NCBI RefSeq assembly: GCF_000633355.1
Contig: NZ_AYMQ01000120.1
Span: 1 to 50,731 of the forward strand
DNA: 50,731 nucleotides
Source: Serratia sp. H1w
Lineage (GTDB): Bacteria; Pseudomonadota; Gammaproteobacteria; Enterobacterales; Enterobacteriaceae
Reading direction: 5' to 3'
The stretch's first letter is position 1. Every line of letters begins with the position of its first letter. Shown piece by piece: positions 1 to 10,677 of this stretch. Position numbers and translations under genes: made by a program. The notes under the pieces were generated by a model. The model saw only the letters and a list, made by a program, of their open reading frames with translations, had not been told where the DNA came from and ran no database searches.

Positions 1-128
1 GGTGACCATCTCATTAACCCGGTCAATGATTGGCCGGGTAAAAAGAGCAGAATGTAACACTGATATGGATATCGAGGGGGATATCTCTGTTCCAGCCTAT
101 CCCGGCAATGTGTCAAAAAGATGACAAC

Positions 129-815
129 CTAAGCCTTACGATACAAACGGCGGGGATGGCCGATATTGCCATAGCGCATTTCGACGCGCACAAACTGGCT
201 TGCCACGCAGTATTCCAGATATCGGCGGGCGGTGGTTTTACTGATGCCAGCCTGCGCCACCACGTCCTCTACCGCATGGGCCACATCCGGCTGATCGATA
301 AATAACGATTGAACCAGCTCCAGGGTAATGGTTTCAATCCCCTTGGCGCTGGGTTCGTTAGAAAACTGCTTGGACTGTAAGTTATACAGCGCATCGACGC
401 TGCTCTGGTCAATGACCTTGAAGGTGCGCTGGGTCTGTACAAACTGCATAAAGCGTTCCAGCGAGTTGCGTAGTCGCTTGTAGGATACCGGTTTGATGAT
501 GTAGTCGAAGGCCCCGTTACGGATGGCTTGACTACAGGTATTCATATCGCTGGCCGCAGTGATGAAAATCACCGAACAACCCGGCTTTTTCACCGCCGCT
601 TCTTCCATCAGCGCGATCCCCTGGCCGTCTGGCAGAAAGTTATCGAGCAGGATCAGCCGGGGTTGGTGAGCATTAACTTTTGCTCTGGCCTCCGCCAGGG
701 TCGCGGCATAGGCCACCACCCGCAGATTGAAGTTTTTCTCAATAAATTCGGCGTGCAGCGTAGCCAGTTGCGGCTCGTCTTCCACGATCAGAACGTCCAG
801 CGTCTCAGGTTGCAT
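129..815 (-). CDS. citB: CitB/DpiA-family response regulator
   Basis: Cytoplasmic response regulator of 228 residues. The N-terminal receiver domain has the acidic pair E12/D13, the phosphoacceptor D58 in LILLDNFLPDG and the conserved lysine in DYIIKPV. The C-terminal half carries a helix-turn-helix (about residues 180-215, AQAGISKTTARRYLEY) typical of the CitB/DcuR/DpiA group, and the length matches E. coli DpiA. It lies 17 bp downstream of a CitA-like kinase on the same strand, so the two form an operon. The divergent gene is a 2-hydroxycarboxylate transporter, so the inferred job is activation of that transporter when citrate or a related acid is present. The exact ligand cannot be read from the sequence, and a malate-responsive pair is the main alternative. 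Confidence 0.88.
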   Translation of the reverse strand: MQPETLDVLIVEDEPQLATLHAEFIEKNFNLRVVAYAATLAEARAKVNAHQPRLILLDNFLPDGQGIALMEEAAVKKPGCSVIFITAASDMNTCSQAIRNGAFDYIIKPVSYKRLRNSLERFMQFVQTQRTFKVIDQSSVDALYNLQSKQFSNEPSAKGIETITLELVQSLFIDQPDVAHAVEDVVAQAGISKTTARRYLEYCVASQFVRVEMRYGNIGHPRRLYRKA

Positions 816-832
816 AGGTGGGTTCCGGGTAC

Positions 833-2425
833 TTAAGCTTTGGGAATAAACAGCGAGAAAATGGTGCCGTGCGGATCGTTGTCCGACACTTCGATGCTGC
901 CATGTGCCTGTGCAACATGGCTGGCTACCAGGTGCAGGCCAATACCGTGGTCGCCCTTGTCTTTGGTCGTCACGCCTTGTTCAAATAGCGTATCACGAAC
1001 CTGCGGCGCAATCCCGGTGCCGTGGTCGGCCACTTCGATCACCAGCTCGTTGCTGCTGTCATTGATATAGAGTTCGACCGCTTCGTGTGGTGCTGCGCAA
1101 CGCAGCGTGGCATCGAATGCGTTATCCAACAGGTTGCCGATAATCGACATCAGTTCGGTTTCGTTCAGCGCGGCGGGAATTTGGCGCAGCTGACAGGCGG
1201 GATCAAAGCGGAGTTCGATCCCCTTTTCCCGTGCACTGGAGTATTTGCCCAACAGCAGACCACACAGCGCGGCGGAGCTGAAGCGTTGGGAAATAAAATC
1301 GAGGATCTCCTGTGCGCCTTCCGACTGGGCCTCTACATAGCGGATGGCTTCGTCATAACGTTGCATATGCAGCAACCCGGCGAGCGTGGCCGTCCAGTTG
1401 AGCTGTTCGTGGCGCATGATGCGTAGATTGTCGGCATAGCGTTTCACTTGGCTAAGCTGGCTGCTGAGCGTGTTGATGTCGTTCTTGTCGCGGAAGCTGA
1501 TCACCCAGCCCTGGAGTTCATCCTCCTGCATAATCCGTACCCGGCTGGCGATCACCAGCACATGGTTGAAGCGGCACACCTCATCGTGGGTGTCGTGCCC
1601 CAACTGTTCAGCGGCAAAGAAATCAGGCTGTGACTGGATGATCTCAGCGATATGCTGTCCCATCAGATTATTGGCCGGTTGACGCAGATCCAGCAGGTCA
1701 CGGGCGGCGTGGTTAATGGTGATGATGCGCAACTGTGGATCTATGGCTATCACCCCTTCATAAATGGCTTCAAGCAGGGCTTTTTGCTGGCGTACCAGCA
1801 GCGCGATCTCTTTGGGCTCCAATGAAAACATCTGGCGTTTCAGGTTCTTTGATAACAGCCAGGAAAAGATAAACAGCGCCATCAACAGCAACACGATCGA
1901 AGCGACGATCTGGGTCAGCGTACGGGCATTTAAACTGTCGATATGGGATTTCAGGTAGCCAACGGAAACAATACCGATCACCTGGTTATTGTCATCCACA
2001 ATCGGTGCCTTGCTACGCAATGAAATACCGATACCGCCTTTACGGATGGAGATAATACTTTTGCCTGCCAGCACCTCTTTATTATCACCACCGACCATGG
2101 GTTTCCCCAGTTGCTCGGGATGCTCGGAGTGGTAAAGGTGCATGGTCCGGTTATCGCCGATCACAATATAGCTGGCATCGCTGCTGGCGCGGATTTTTTT
2201 CATCAGCGTGGCGATGTATTGCGTGTCGTTATTTTCAACGGCGGTCACCAGGGAGGGGATCAGTGCAATCTCACGTGCCTGCACCTGAGCACGGGCACCC
2301 AGATCCCGGTGCAACTGAGCATCCAGTTGGTAGTAGGTGTAAACACCGATCAACGTCAATAGCACACAGGAAAAGGCGACCAGGCACAGGAACAGTTTGA
2401 TATGAAAAGAGAGCTTGATGCGCAT
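833..2425 (-). CDS. citA: CitA/DpiB-family sensor histidine kinase
   Basis: Inner-membrane sensor kinase. The chosen ATG gives 530 residues starting MRIKLSFHIKLFLCL, which is the first membrane segment; a TTG at 2506 would add 27 residues before it and is less likely. Order: TM1, a periplasmic PAS/Cache sensor with the CitA-type core YIVIGDNRTMHLYH and a GG...S.R.G pattern, TM2 (about residues 175-195), a cytoplasmic PAS, a dimerisation box with phosphoacceptor His in RIMRHEQLNW, and an HATPase domain with N box (GNLLDNAFDA), G1 (DHGTGI) and G2 (GDHGIGLHL). It resembles E. coli DpiB/CitA throughout. It is cotranscribed with the response regulator downstream and divergent from the transporter. 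Confidence 0.88.
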   Translation of the reverse strand: MRIKLSFHIKLFLCLVAFSCVLLTLIGVYTYYQLDAQLHRDLGARAQVQAREIALIPSLVTAVENNDTQYIATLMKKIRASSDASYIVIGDNRTMHLYHSEHPEQLGKPMVGGDNKEVLAGKSIISIRKGGIGISLRSKAPIVDDNNQVIGIVSVGYLKSHIDSLNARTLTQIVASIVLLLMALFIFSWLLSKNLKRQMFSLEPKEIALLVRQQKALLEAIYEGVIAIDPQLRIITINHAARDLLDLRQPANNLMGQHIAEIIQSQPDFFAAEQLGHDTHDEVCRFNHVLVIASRVRIMQEDELQGWVISFRDKNDINTLSSQLSQVKRYADNLRIMRHEQLNWTATLAGLLHMQRYDEAIRYVEAQSEGAQEILDFISQRFSSAALCGLLLGKYSSAREKGIELRFDPACQLRQIPAALNETELMSIIGNLLDNAFDATLRCAAPHEAVELYINDSSNELVIEVADHGTGIAPQVRDTLFEQGVTTKDKGDHGIGLHLVASHVAQAHGSIEVSDNDPHGTIFSLFIPKA

Positions 2426-2768
2426 GGTTTGCCGTGGGTCCAGGGTGTCTGTCGGGATGACTACCCTATCATGAGAAGGTATCAGAGTAATATTGCTCAG
2501 GATCAAGTTGTGAGCATCGCCACGGCTTTATGGTAGAGGGAATATTGCATCGCAGCGTGGTGAACGGCAAGCGTGCGAAAAAAGCAGTAAAACTTAAAAT
2601 AAGCCTATTATTAACGCCATTAACTCCACGCACTATTTTACATAAGGCTTATTAACACCATAGAAACCATAACCCCCATTAAAAACCCTTTTTTATTTTG
2701 AACACAATCACAGCGGTGGCTCCAAGCGTTTCTCTATGATGGCCGGACAAACAATAAGAGGCCATATT
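2426..2768. promoter_or_regulatory. Divergent control region with two direct repeats
   Basis: This 343-bp gap separates the kinase gene from the transporter gene and holds no credible ORF. It contains two similar AT-rich direct repeats, 2599-2620 and 2642-2661. Both begin ATAAG and both contain TTATTAAC(G/A)CCAT (2608-2620 and 2649-2661, 12 of 13 bases identical). The cores start 41 bp apart, about four helical turns. Twin sites on one DNA face would suit a dimeric CitB/DcuR-type regulator. The proposed binding is inference. The transporter's AAGAGG ribosome site is at 2756-2761. Confidence 0.5.
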
Positions 2769-4121
2769 ATGAGCACAACCGATGATTCCTACCTGGTAGC
2801 CAAAGATAAAACCGCCGATATTCCGCTACGTGAAAAGTGGTGGCATATACTGGATAATTACAAGATAGGAATTATTCCACTGCCCTTATTTATGCTGGCC
2901 GGGGGGCTGATCCTGCTCGATTGCCTGGCGGGGAAATTGCCCAGCGACATCGTCGTGATGGTAGCGACGCTGGCGTTCTTTGGTTTTGCCTGCGGTGAGT
3001 TTGGCAAACGCCTGCCGCTGGTGGGCAAAATGGGGGCGGCTGCCATTTGTGCCACCTTTATTCCTTCCGCGCTGGTGCATTATGGCCTGCTGCCGGACGT
3101 GGTGGTTGATGCTACCACCAAATTCTACAAGTCGACCAATATTCTCTATCTCTACATCTGCTGCATCATCGTCGGCAGCATTATGAGCATGAACCGCCAG
3201 GTGCTGATCCAGGGCTTCCTGCGTATCTTTGTGCCAATGCTGTGTGGTGAAGTGGCCGGTATGCTGGTCGGAATGGCGGTGGGGATGGCGTTGGGGCTGG
3301 ATCCGTTCCAGATCTTCTTCTTCCTGATCCTGCCGATCATGGCCGGTGGCGTGGGAGAAGGCGCGATCCCATTGTCGATGGGTTATGCCGCCATTTTGCA
3401 TATGGAACAGGGTGTGGCGTTGGGGCGTATTCTGCCGATTGTGATGCTGGGTAGCCTGACGGCGATCGTCATTGCCGGCCTGTTGAATCAACTGGGGAAA
3501 CGTTATCCGCATCTGACCGGTGAAGGCAGCCTGATGCCGAGCAAACAGGGCGACAGTGAGATGGCCGCGACGGAGAAATTGAGCGGTAATGTGGATGTCG
3601 CCACGATCGCCAGCGGTGCGCTGCTGGCCATCCTGCTGTATATGGTGGGTATGCTGTTACACCGAATGATCGGCTTACCAGCCCCGGTAGGTATGCTGTT
3701 TGCTGCGGTGGCGGTGAAGCTGGCACACGGTGTTTCACCACGTATTCAGCAAGGATCGCAGGTGGTATATAAATTCTTCCGCACCGCCGTGACCTACCCA
3801 ATCCTGTTTGCCGTGGGCGTGGCTATCACGCCGTGGCAAGAGCTGGTGAATGCCTTTACCGTGCAAAACCTGATCGTCATCGTAGCCACGGTAAGTACGC
3901 TGGTGGCAACTGGTTTCCTGGTGGGCAAGAAGATCGGTATGCACCCGATCGATGTGGCCATCGTTTCCTGCTGCCAAAGTGGGCAGGGCGGAACCGGTGA
4001 TGTGGCCATTCTGACGGCGGGCAACCGGATGTCGCTGATGCCTTTTGCCCAGATCGCTACGCGCATTGGCGGGGCTATCAACGTTTCGCTGTCGCTGCTG
4101 GTGTTAGCGCATTTCTTCTGA
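2769..4121 (+). CDS. 2-hydroxycarboxylate transporter (CitS/MaeN family)
   Basis: Inner-membrane symporter of 450 residues from the ATG at 2769. That start is preferred over the upstream ATG at 2736 because AAGAGG lies 7 bases before it. The protein is strongly hydrophobic with about eleven membrane segments. It shows the two family re-entrant loop signatures: GGVGEGAIPLS near the middle and GQGGTGDVAIL near the C-terminus, the latter followed by NRMSLMPFAQIATRIGG, as in Klebsiella CitS. Members take up citrate, malate or related acids with Na+ or H+. The divergent CitA/CitB-like pair favours regulated citrate or malate uptake. No citrate lyase or oxaloacetate decarboxylase genes are present here, so anaerobic citrate fermentation is not shown. 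Confidence 0.88.
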   Translation: MSTTDDSYLVAKDKTADIPLREKWWHILDNYKIGIIPLPLFMLAGGLILLDCLAGKLPSDIVVMVATLAFFGFACGEFGKRLPLVGKMGAAAICATFIPSALVHYGLLPDVVVDATTKFYKSTNILYLYICCIIVGSIMSMNRQVLIQGFLRIFVPMLCGEVAGMLVGMAVGMALGLDPFQIFFFLILPIMAGGVGEGAIPLSMGYAAILHMEQGVALGRILPIVMLGSLTAIVIAGLLNQLGKRYPHLTGEGSLMPSKQGDSEMAATEKLSGNVDVATIASGALLAILLYMVGMLLHRMIGLPAPVGMLFAAVAVKLAHGVSPRIQQGSQVVYKFFRTAVTYPILFAVGVAITPWQELVNAFTVQNLIVIVATVSTLVATGFLVGKKIGMHPIDVAIVSCCQSGQGGTGDVAILTAGNRMSLMPFAQIATRIGGAINVSLSLLVLAHFF

Positions 4122-4139
4122 TTAGTGTGTTGCCGACTT

Positions 4140-4165
4140 GCCCCGCCAGGATGCGGGGCTTTTTT
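4140..4165 (+). terminator. Intrinsic terminator after the transporter
   Basis: A GC-rich hairpin (CCCCGC at 4141-4146, loop CAGGAT, GCGGGG at 4153-4158, extended by a G-C pair at 4140/4159) is followed by six T residues. It sits 18 bp after the transporter stop and runs to the end of the convergent LysR gene. Confidence 0.85.
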
Positions 4166-5060
4166 ATGCTTGATTGCGCCGCGTGAACTCCTGGCTAAAC
4201 CAGTCAATAAACACCCGTACTCGAGGGGATAGCTGACGATTGCGCGGGTAAAGGAGCGATACCGGTAAAGGAGGGGAAGGGAACTGGGGCAAGATAGGAA
4301 CCAGAGTGCCGTTAGCCAAATCGGTGCGCAGATGGTAGCGAGGCACCTGGATAATCCCTAGCCCACGACGTGCCGCTTCAACCAGGCTTTCTGCACCGCT
4401 GACCATCACGCTGGCGGGTAATGTCAGCTGCTGTACCTCGCCCTCCACCGCGAATTCCAATGGGAGCAGTGTGCCGGTTTGTGAGGAGCGAAAGCCGACC
4501 ATACGATGGCCAGCTAGCTGCTGGATCGAATCAGGCGTACCTAAGCGTTGCAGGTAACCAGGAGCGGCACAGGTGACCTCAGCCAACTCTCCCAATCTGC
4601 GCGCGACCATATCGCTGTCCCTGAGTTTGCCCACCCGTACCACGCAGTCGATGCCTTCGCGCACCGGATCCACCAGCCGATCCCCTTCGCTCATATGGAA
4701 TTCAATGTCGGGATACAGCGCCAAAAAATCGCTCAGCCCCGGCAGCAGAAAGTGGCGGGCTAATGTGCCGTGCGCGTCGACGCGTAACATCCCCTGTGGT
4801 TTTGCCCCGGCAAAGGCCATTTCGGCGTCTTCAATCTCCGCCAGAATGGTCAGGCAGCGCTGGTAATAAGCCTCTCCGTCCAGCGTTGGGCTGACGTGTC
4901 GCGTTGTGCGTTGTAATAGGCGCACATTGAGGCGGGATTCCAACTGCTTGATGGCATCGGTCACCGTGGAGCGGGGCAAACCCTGCGCCTGGGCTGCCTG
5001 AGTGAAGCTGCGCTGTTCCACCACGCGGGTGAACAGCCGCATCGCATCGATTCTGTCCAT
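4164..5060 (-). CDS. LysR-family transcriptional regulator
   Basis: A 298-residue LysR regulator. The winged HTH covers residues 1-60 (MDRIDAMRLFTRVVEQRSFT then AQGLPRSTVTDAIKQLE) and a type-2 periplasmic-binding-like effector domain follows from about residue 90. It belongs to the CrgA/YafC-like branch that often controls a neighbouring oxidoreductase. It is divergent from the SDR gene with a 111-bp spacer, so that gene is the likely target; this is inferred from arrangement only. The Shine-Dalgarno sequence is weak. Confidence 0.85.
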   Translation of the reverse strand: MDRIDAMRLFTRVVEQRSFTQAAQAQGLPRSTVTDAIKQLESRLNVRLLQRTTRHVSPTLDGEAYYQRCLTILAEIEDAEMAFAGAKPQGMLRVDAHGTLARHFLLPGLSDFLALYPDIEFHMSEGDRLVDPVREGIDCVVRVGKLRDSDMVARRLGELAEVTCAAPGYLQRLGTPDSIQQLAGHRMVGFRSSQTGTLLPLEFAVEGEVQQLTLPASVMVSGAESLVEAARRGLGIIQVPRYHLRTDLANGTLVPILPQFPSPPLPVSLLYPRNRQLSPRVRVFIDWFSQEFTRRNQA

Positions 5061-5171
5061 CTTATTGTTCGCATTTTTCGGATAGTGATGCTGAAGAATA
5101 GGGGATTATTCGCGTTGGCGACAGGTGCATGATGTCAGCACTGAGTTTAGCTGCCCGATAAGGATCGAAAA

Positions 5172-5912
5172 ATGACTGACAACACACAACAAGTAGCCCT
5201 GGTAACTGGAGCATCGCGCGGTATTGGGGCTGCCATTGCCGAGCGCCTGGCCGCCGACGGCTTTACCGTGATTATCAACTACGCGGGCAACCAGCAATTG
5301 GCGGATGAACTGGTGCGTAACATCGAACAGCGCGGAGGGCGAGCGTTGAGTGCCAAAGCCGATGTCAGCGATCCGCAGGCGGTACGCCAACTGTTTGACC
5401 GCGTTGAACAGGCGTTTGGCGGTGTTGATGTGCTGGTGAACAACGCTGGCGTTATCGAGTTGGCTCCGGTGGCGGAGATGAGTGATGCCCAGGTCGATCA
5501 CCTGATCGACATCAACCTGAAAGGTACCTTCAATACCCTGCGAGAGGCGGCCAAGCGGCTGCGTGATAATGGCCGCATCATCAACTTTTCCTCCAGTGTG
5601 GTAGGGCTGTTGCAGCCGGGCTACGGCATGTATGCCGCTAGCAAAGCGGCAGTAGAGGCCTTGACCAGCGTGTTGGCAAAGGAGCTGCGTGGCCGTGCCA
5701 TTACTGTGAACGCCATCGCCCCGGGGCCAACGGCCACCGATCTGTTCCTCAATGGCAAATCTCCCGAACTGATCGAACGGCTGGCGAAAATGGCCCCGCT
5801 GGAACGCTTGGGGCAGCCGGTGGATATTGCCGCGACGGTGTCTTTCCTGGCTGGTGCCGACGGTGCCTGGATCAATGGCCAAACCCTGCGCGCCAATGGT
5901 GGAATTATTTAA
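5172..5912 (+). CDS. Short-chain dehydrogenase/reductase (SDR)
   Basis: Soluble NAD(P)H-dependent oxidoreductase of 246 residues, the usual length for classical SDRs. It has the cofactor motif TGASRGIGAAIA (residues 13-24), NNAG near residue 90, catalytic Ser in INFSSSVVG, the YxxxK pair in YAASKAAVEAL, and the PG motif (AIAPGPTATDLF) after the active site. A good AAGGAT ribosome site precedes ATG 5172. The substrate cannot be assigned. The divergent LysR gene is its probable regulator, and expression ends at a strong palindrome just downstream. Confidence 0.88.
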   Translation: MTDNTQQVALVTGASRGIGAAIAERLAADGFTVIINYAGNQQLADELVRNIEQRGGRALSAKADVSDPQAVRQLFDRVEQAFGGVDVLVNNAGVIELAPVAEMSDAQVDHLIDINLKGTFNTLREAAKRLRDNGRIINFSSSVVGLLQPGYGMYAASKAAVEALTSVLAKELRGRAITVNAIAPGPTATDLFLNGKSPELIERLAKMAPLERLGQPVDIAATVSFLAGADGAWINGQTLRANGGII

Positions 5913-5929
5913 CAGACCCTCTTTGGTAA

Positions 5930-5949
5930 GGGCGCAGCATGCTGCGCCC
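5930..5949. repeat. REP-like 20-bp palindrome, copy 1
   Basis: A perfectly self-complementary 20-mer, GGGCGCAGCATGCTGCGCCC, lies between the convergent SDR and nrdF genes. A near-identical palindrome at 29901-29920 (two differences) follows an acetyltransferase gene, so this is a dispersed intergenic repeat. It can also act as a bidirectional terminator stem; GATTAGTTTT follows on the plus strand. Confidence 0.6.
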
Positions 5950-5957
5950 GATTAGTT

Positions 5958-9050
<3,093 letters not shown>

Positions 9051-9069
<19 letters not shown>

Positions 9070-9452
9070 AATGCGGTGACTCCCTGTTGAACGGTGGCGA
9101 CGTCTTGTGTGGTGCCGAGCAGCTCAAAACGATAAAGCACCGGTACCTGGCATTTTTTGGCGATGATGTCACCGGCGATGCCATACGCTGCGCCGAAATT
9201 GGTGTTACCTGCGGCAATCACTCCGCGCAGGTAAGCGCGATTCTGCGGAATGTTGAGAAAACGGATCACCTGGATCGGTACGGCACCAACGCTGCTGCCG
9301 CCGCCGTAGCTGGGGACGATCAGGATATACGGGTGCTCCATCAGCACTTTTTTACTGCCAGCGATCGGGATGCGTATCGCTGGCAGGGCCAATTTCTCAA
9401 CGAATCTGTGGGTGTTCTCCGAACTGCTGGAGAAGTAAACCAGCGGATCCAT
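9051..9452 (-). CDS. nrdI: NrdI flavodoxin-like protein
   Basis: Flavodoxin-like protein of 133 residues that supplies oxidant to assemble the Mn(III)2-tyrosyl cofactor of NrdF. The FMN phosphate loop [10 protein letters not shown] is at residues 7-16. [13 protein letters not shown] (about residues 48-60) and [10 protein letters not shown] form the other FMN-contacting loops, all as in E. coli NrdI. The gene lies 8 bp after nrdH and overlaps nrdE. Confidence 0.95.
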
Positions 9453-9460
9453 GGCACACC

Positions 9461-9697
9461 TCAGGAGGTTAGGGCGTTGGCTAACGCGCCAATCTTGTCC
9501 GGACGGAAACCAGACCAGTGATCGTCACCCGTGATAATCACCGGAACCTGCTGATAACCCAGAGACTTAACGTGATCCAGCGCCTGCTGATCCTGGGTGA
9601 GATCGACCACGCGATAGTCGATCCCCTGTCTATCCAGTGCACGATAGGTGGCATTGCACTGGACACAATCTGGTTTAGTGTAAATAATAATACTCAT
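9461..9697 (-). CDS. nrdH: NrdH-redoxin
   Basis: Glutaredoxin-like electron donor to NrdE with thioredoxin-like behaviour. The active site is CVQC near residue 11 and the family signature WSGFRPD is near the C-terminus. From ATG 9697 it is 78 residues and aligns with E. coli NrdH from its first residue. An ATG at 9706, closer to the AAAGGC ribosome site, would add three residues (MRI), so the start is uncertain. First gene of nrdHIEF, downstream of NrdR boxes. Confidence 0.93.
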   Translation of the reverse strand: MSIIIYTKPDCVQCNATYRALDRQGIDYRVVDLTQDQQALDHVKSLGYQQVPVIITGDDHWSGFRPDKIGALANALTS

Positions 9698-9814
9698 GAT
9701 TCGCATTTGCCTTTTGTCTGACAGGAAAGGCGGATAGGTCAGAGAACGGCGCATTACATGGGCGTTTCTGACGGTGTCACCAGCCCGGGCGTTTTCCCCT
9801 GCGGCGATGAATGA

Positions 9815-9860
9815 ATACTATATGTGGATATTTATTTTATCAACATCACTATATGTGGTG
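9815..9860. promoter_or_regulatory. Tandem NrdR boxes upstream of nrdH
   Basis: Two copies of ACTATATGTGG occur, with box 1 spanning 9815-9829 (ATACTATATGTGGAT) and box 2 spanning 9846-9860 (TCACTATATGTGGTG). Box 2 fits the known NrdR consensus ACACWATATMTWGTGT closely. The cores start 31 bp apart, three helical turns, which is the classical spacing for the NrdR repressor of ribonucleotide reductase operons. They lie 118-163 bp before the nrdH start. Confidence 0.85.
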
Positions 9861-9965
9861 TTTTTAGGTTTTTGATGCGCAGGCCGCGCCGAGGCTGGAA
9901 AAGCGGTGGGGAAATTTTTTTTTGCGGTGAGAGTTGAGCAGGCCGGGTTACCCCGGCCAGTAAAA

Positions 9966-10397
9966 TTACTGCCGCATGCTGACGGCCAGGCGGTTAAAGG
10001 CGTTCATAATGCTGATGGCAAAGGTCAGATCGCTGATTTCGGCGTCGCTGAAATGGGCTTTCAGGGCGTCAAAGGCACTGTCCGGTGCGCCGGTCGCCGC
10101 AATCAGGGTGACCGCTTCGGCCCATTCCAACGCAGCGCGTTCCGCTTCGCTAAATTCGTGGCTGACACGCCAGCCCGCCAGCGTATCCAGCTTGGCGTGA
10201 CTTGCTCCCCCTGCTCGCAGCGCTTTACCGTGCATATCCAGGCAGAAGGCGCAGCCGTTGATCTGTGAAACGCGCATAAACATCAGCTCGATGAGCGTCT
10301 TGCCCAGCGGGCCTTTTTCCAATCCGCCCAAAGCGCTCAGCATGGCTTTATAAGGGGCCGGTGACAGTTCGGCGTACTGCAAACGTTGCTTGATCAT
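9966..10397 (-). CDS. AhpD-like/carboxymuconolactone decarboxylase-family protein
   Basis: Small helical protein of 143 residues. It has the AhpD-core signature CAFCLDMHGKALR (CxxC plus downstream His), typical of alkylhydroperoxidase-like members of the CMD family. A GAGGTAG ribosome site precedes ATG 10397. It is divergent from a MocR-type regulator, a common pairing in enterobacteria, so that regulator probably controls it. A role in peroxide or reactive-electrophile defence is plausible; the substrate is unknown. Confidence 0.85.
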   Translation of the reverse strand: MIKQRLQYAELSPAPYKAMLSALGGLEKGPLGKTLIELMFMRVSQINGCAFCLDMHGKALRAGGASHAKLDTLAGWRVSHEFSEAERAALEWAEAVTLIAATGAPDSAFDALKAHFSDAEISDLTFAISIMNAFNRLAVSMRQ

Positions 10398-10450
10398 GTT
10401 CTACCTCGGTGTTGCGACATCGCAAATGTATGGCGCTACTTTAACGGCGA

Positions 10451-10474
10451 TATGGTCTATGCTATAGAGCCATA
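10451..10474. promoter_or_regulatory. Inverted repeat, possible MocR-type operator
   Basis: TATGGTCTAT (10451-10460) and its near reverse complement ATAGAGCCATA (10464-10474) flank a short centre. This lies 54-77 bp upstream of the AhpD-like gene. The site sits between the divergent genes and before the inserted repeat, where a MocR/PdxR-type regulator would bind. Inferred from symmetry and position. Confidence 0.4.
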
Positions 10475-10520
10475 AAATGATTATTTAACCAGGCCATGAT
10501 GCGTAGTGCTTTGCCCAGAT

Positions 10521-10668
10521 CCCCCTCACCCCAACCCTCTCCCAATGTAAGGATCGAGTTACTTCATGAACACTGGCTTGGGGAGAGGGAGTTAGCCCGG
10601 AGCCACCATTGGGTGCAGGTGCTCAGTTGTGGCACGGTCAGTCCCCTCGTCCTTTGGGAGAGGGGGGA
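10521..10668. repeat. Dispersed GC-rich repeat element, copy 1
   Basis: It starts with CCCTCACCCCAACCCTCTCC (within 10521-10543), has GGGGAGAGGGAGTTA at 10580-10594, and ends with GGTCAGTCCCCT followed by GGGAGAGGGGGG. The same components in the same order occur at 34208-34331. Here the 3' terminal half (TTAGGGTGAGGG in copy 2) is missing. The element reaches within 10 bp of the MocR-type start codon and so forms its leader. No coding capacity is evident. Confidence 0.75.
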
Positions 10669-10677
10669 CATCAGGTC

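Noticed and set aside
1-128. Hairpin CCCGG...CCGGG (about 19-39) at the window edge as terminator
   Set aside because: There is no T-run on either strand in the right place and the upstream gene is not in the window.
9827-9843. Fur box between the NrdR boxes
   Set aside because: The AT-rich stretch GATATTTATTTTATC matches the Fur consensus too poorly (about 8 of 14 informative positions).
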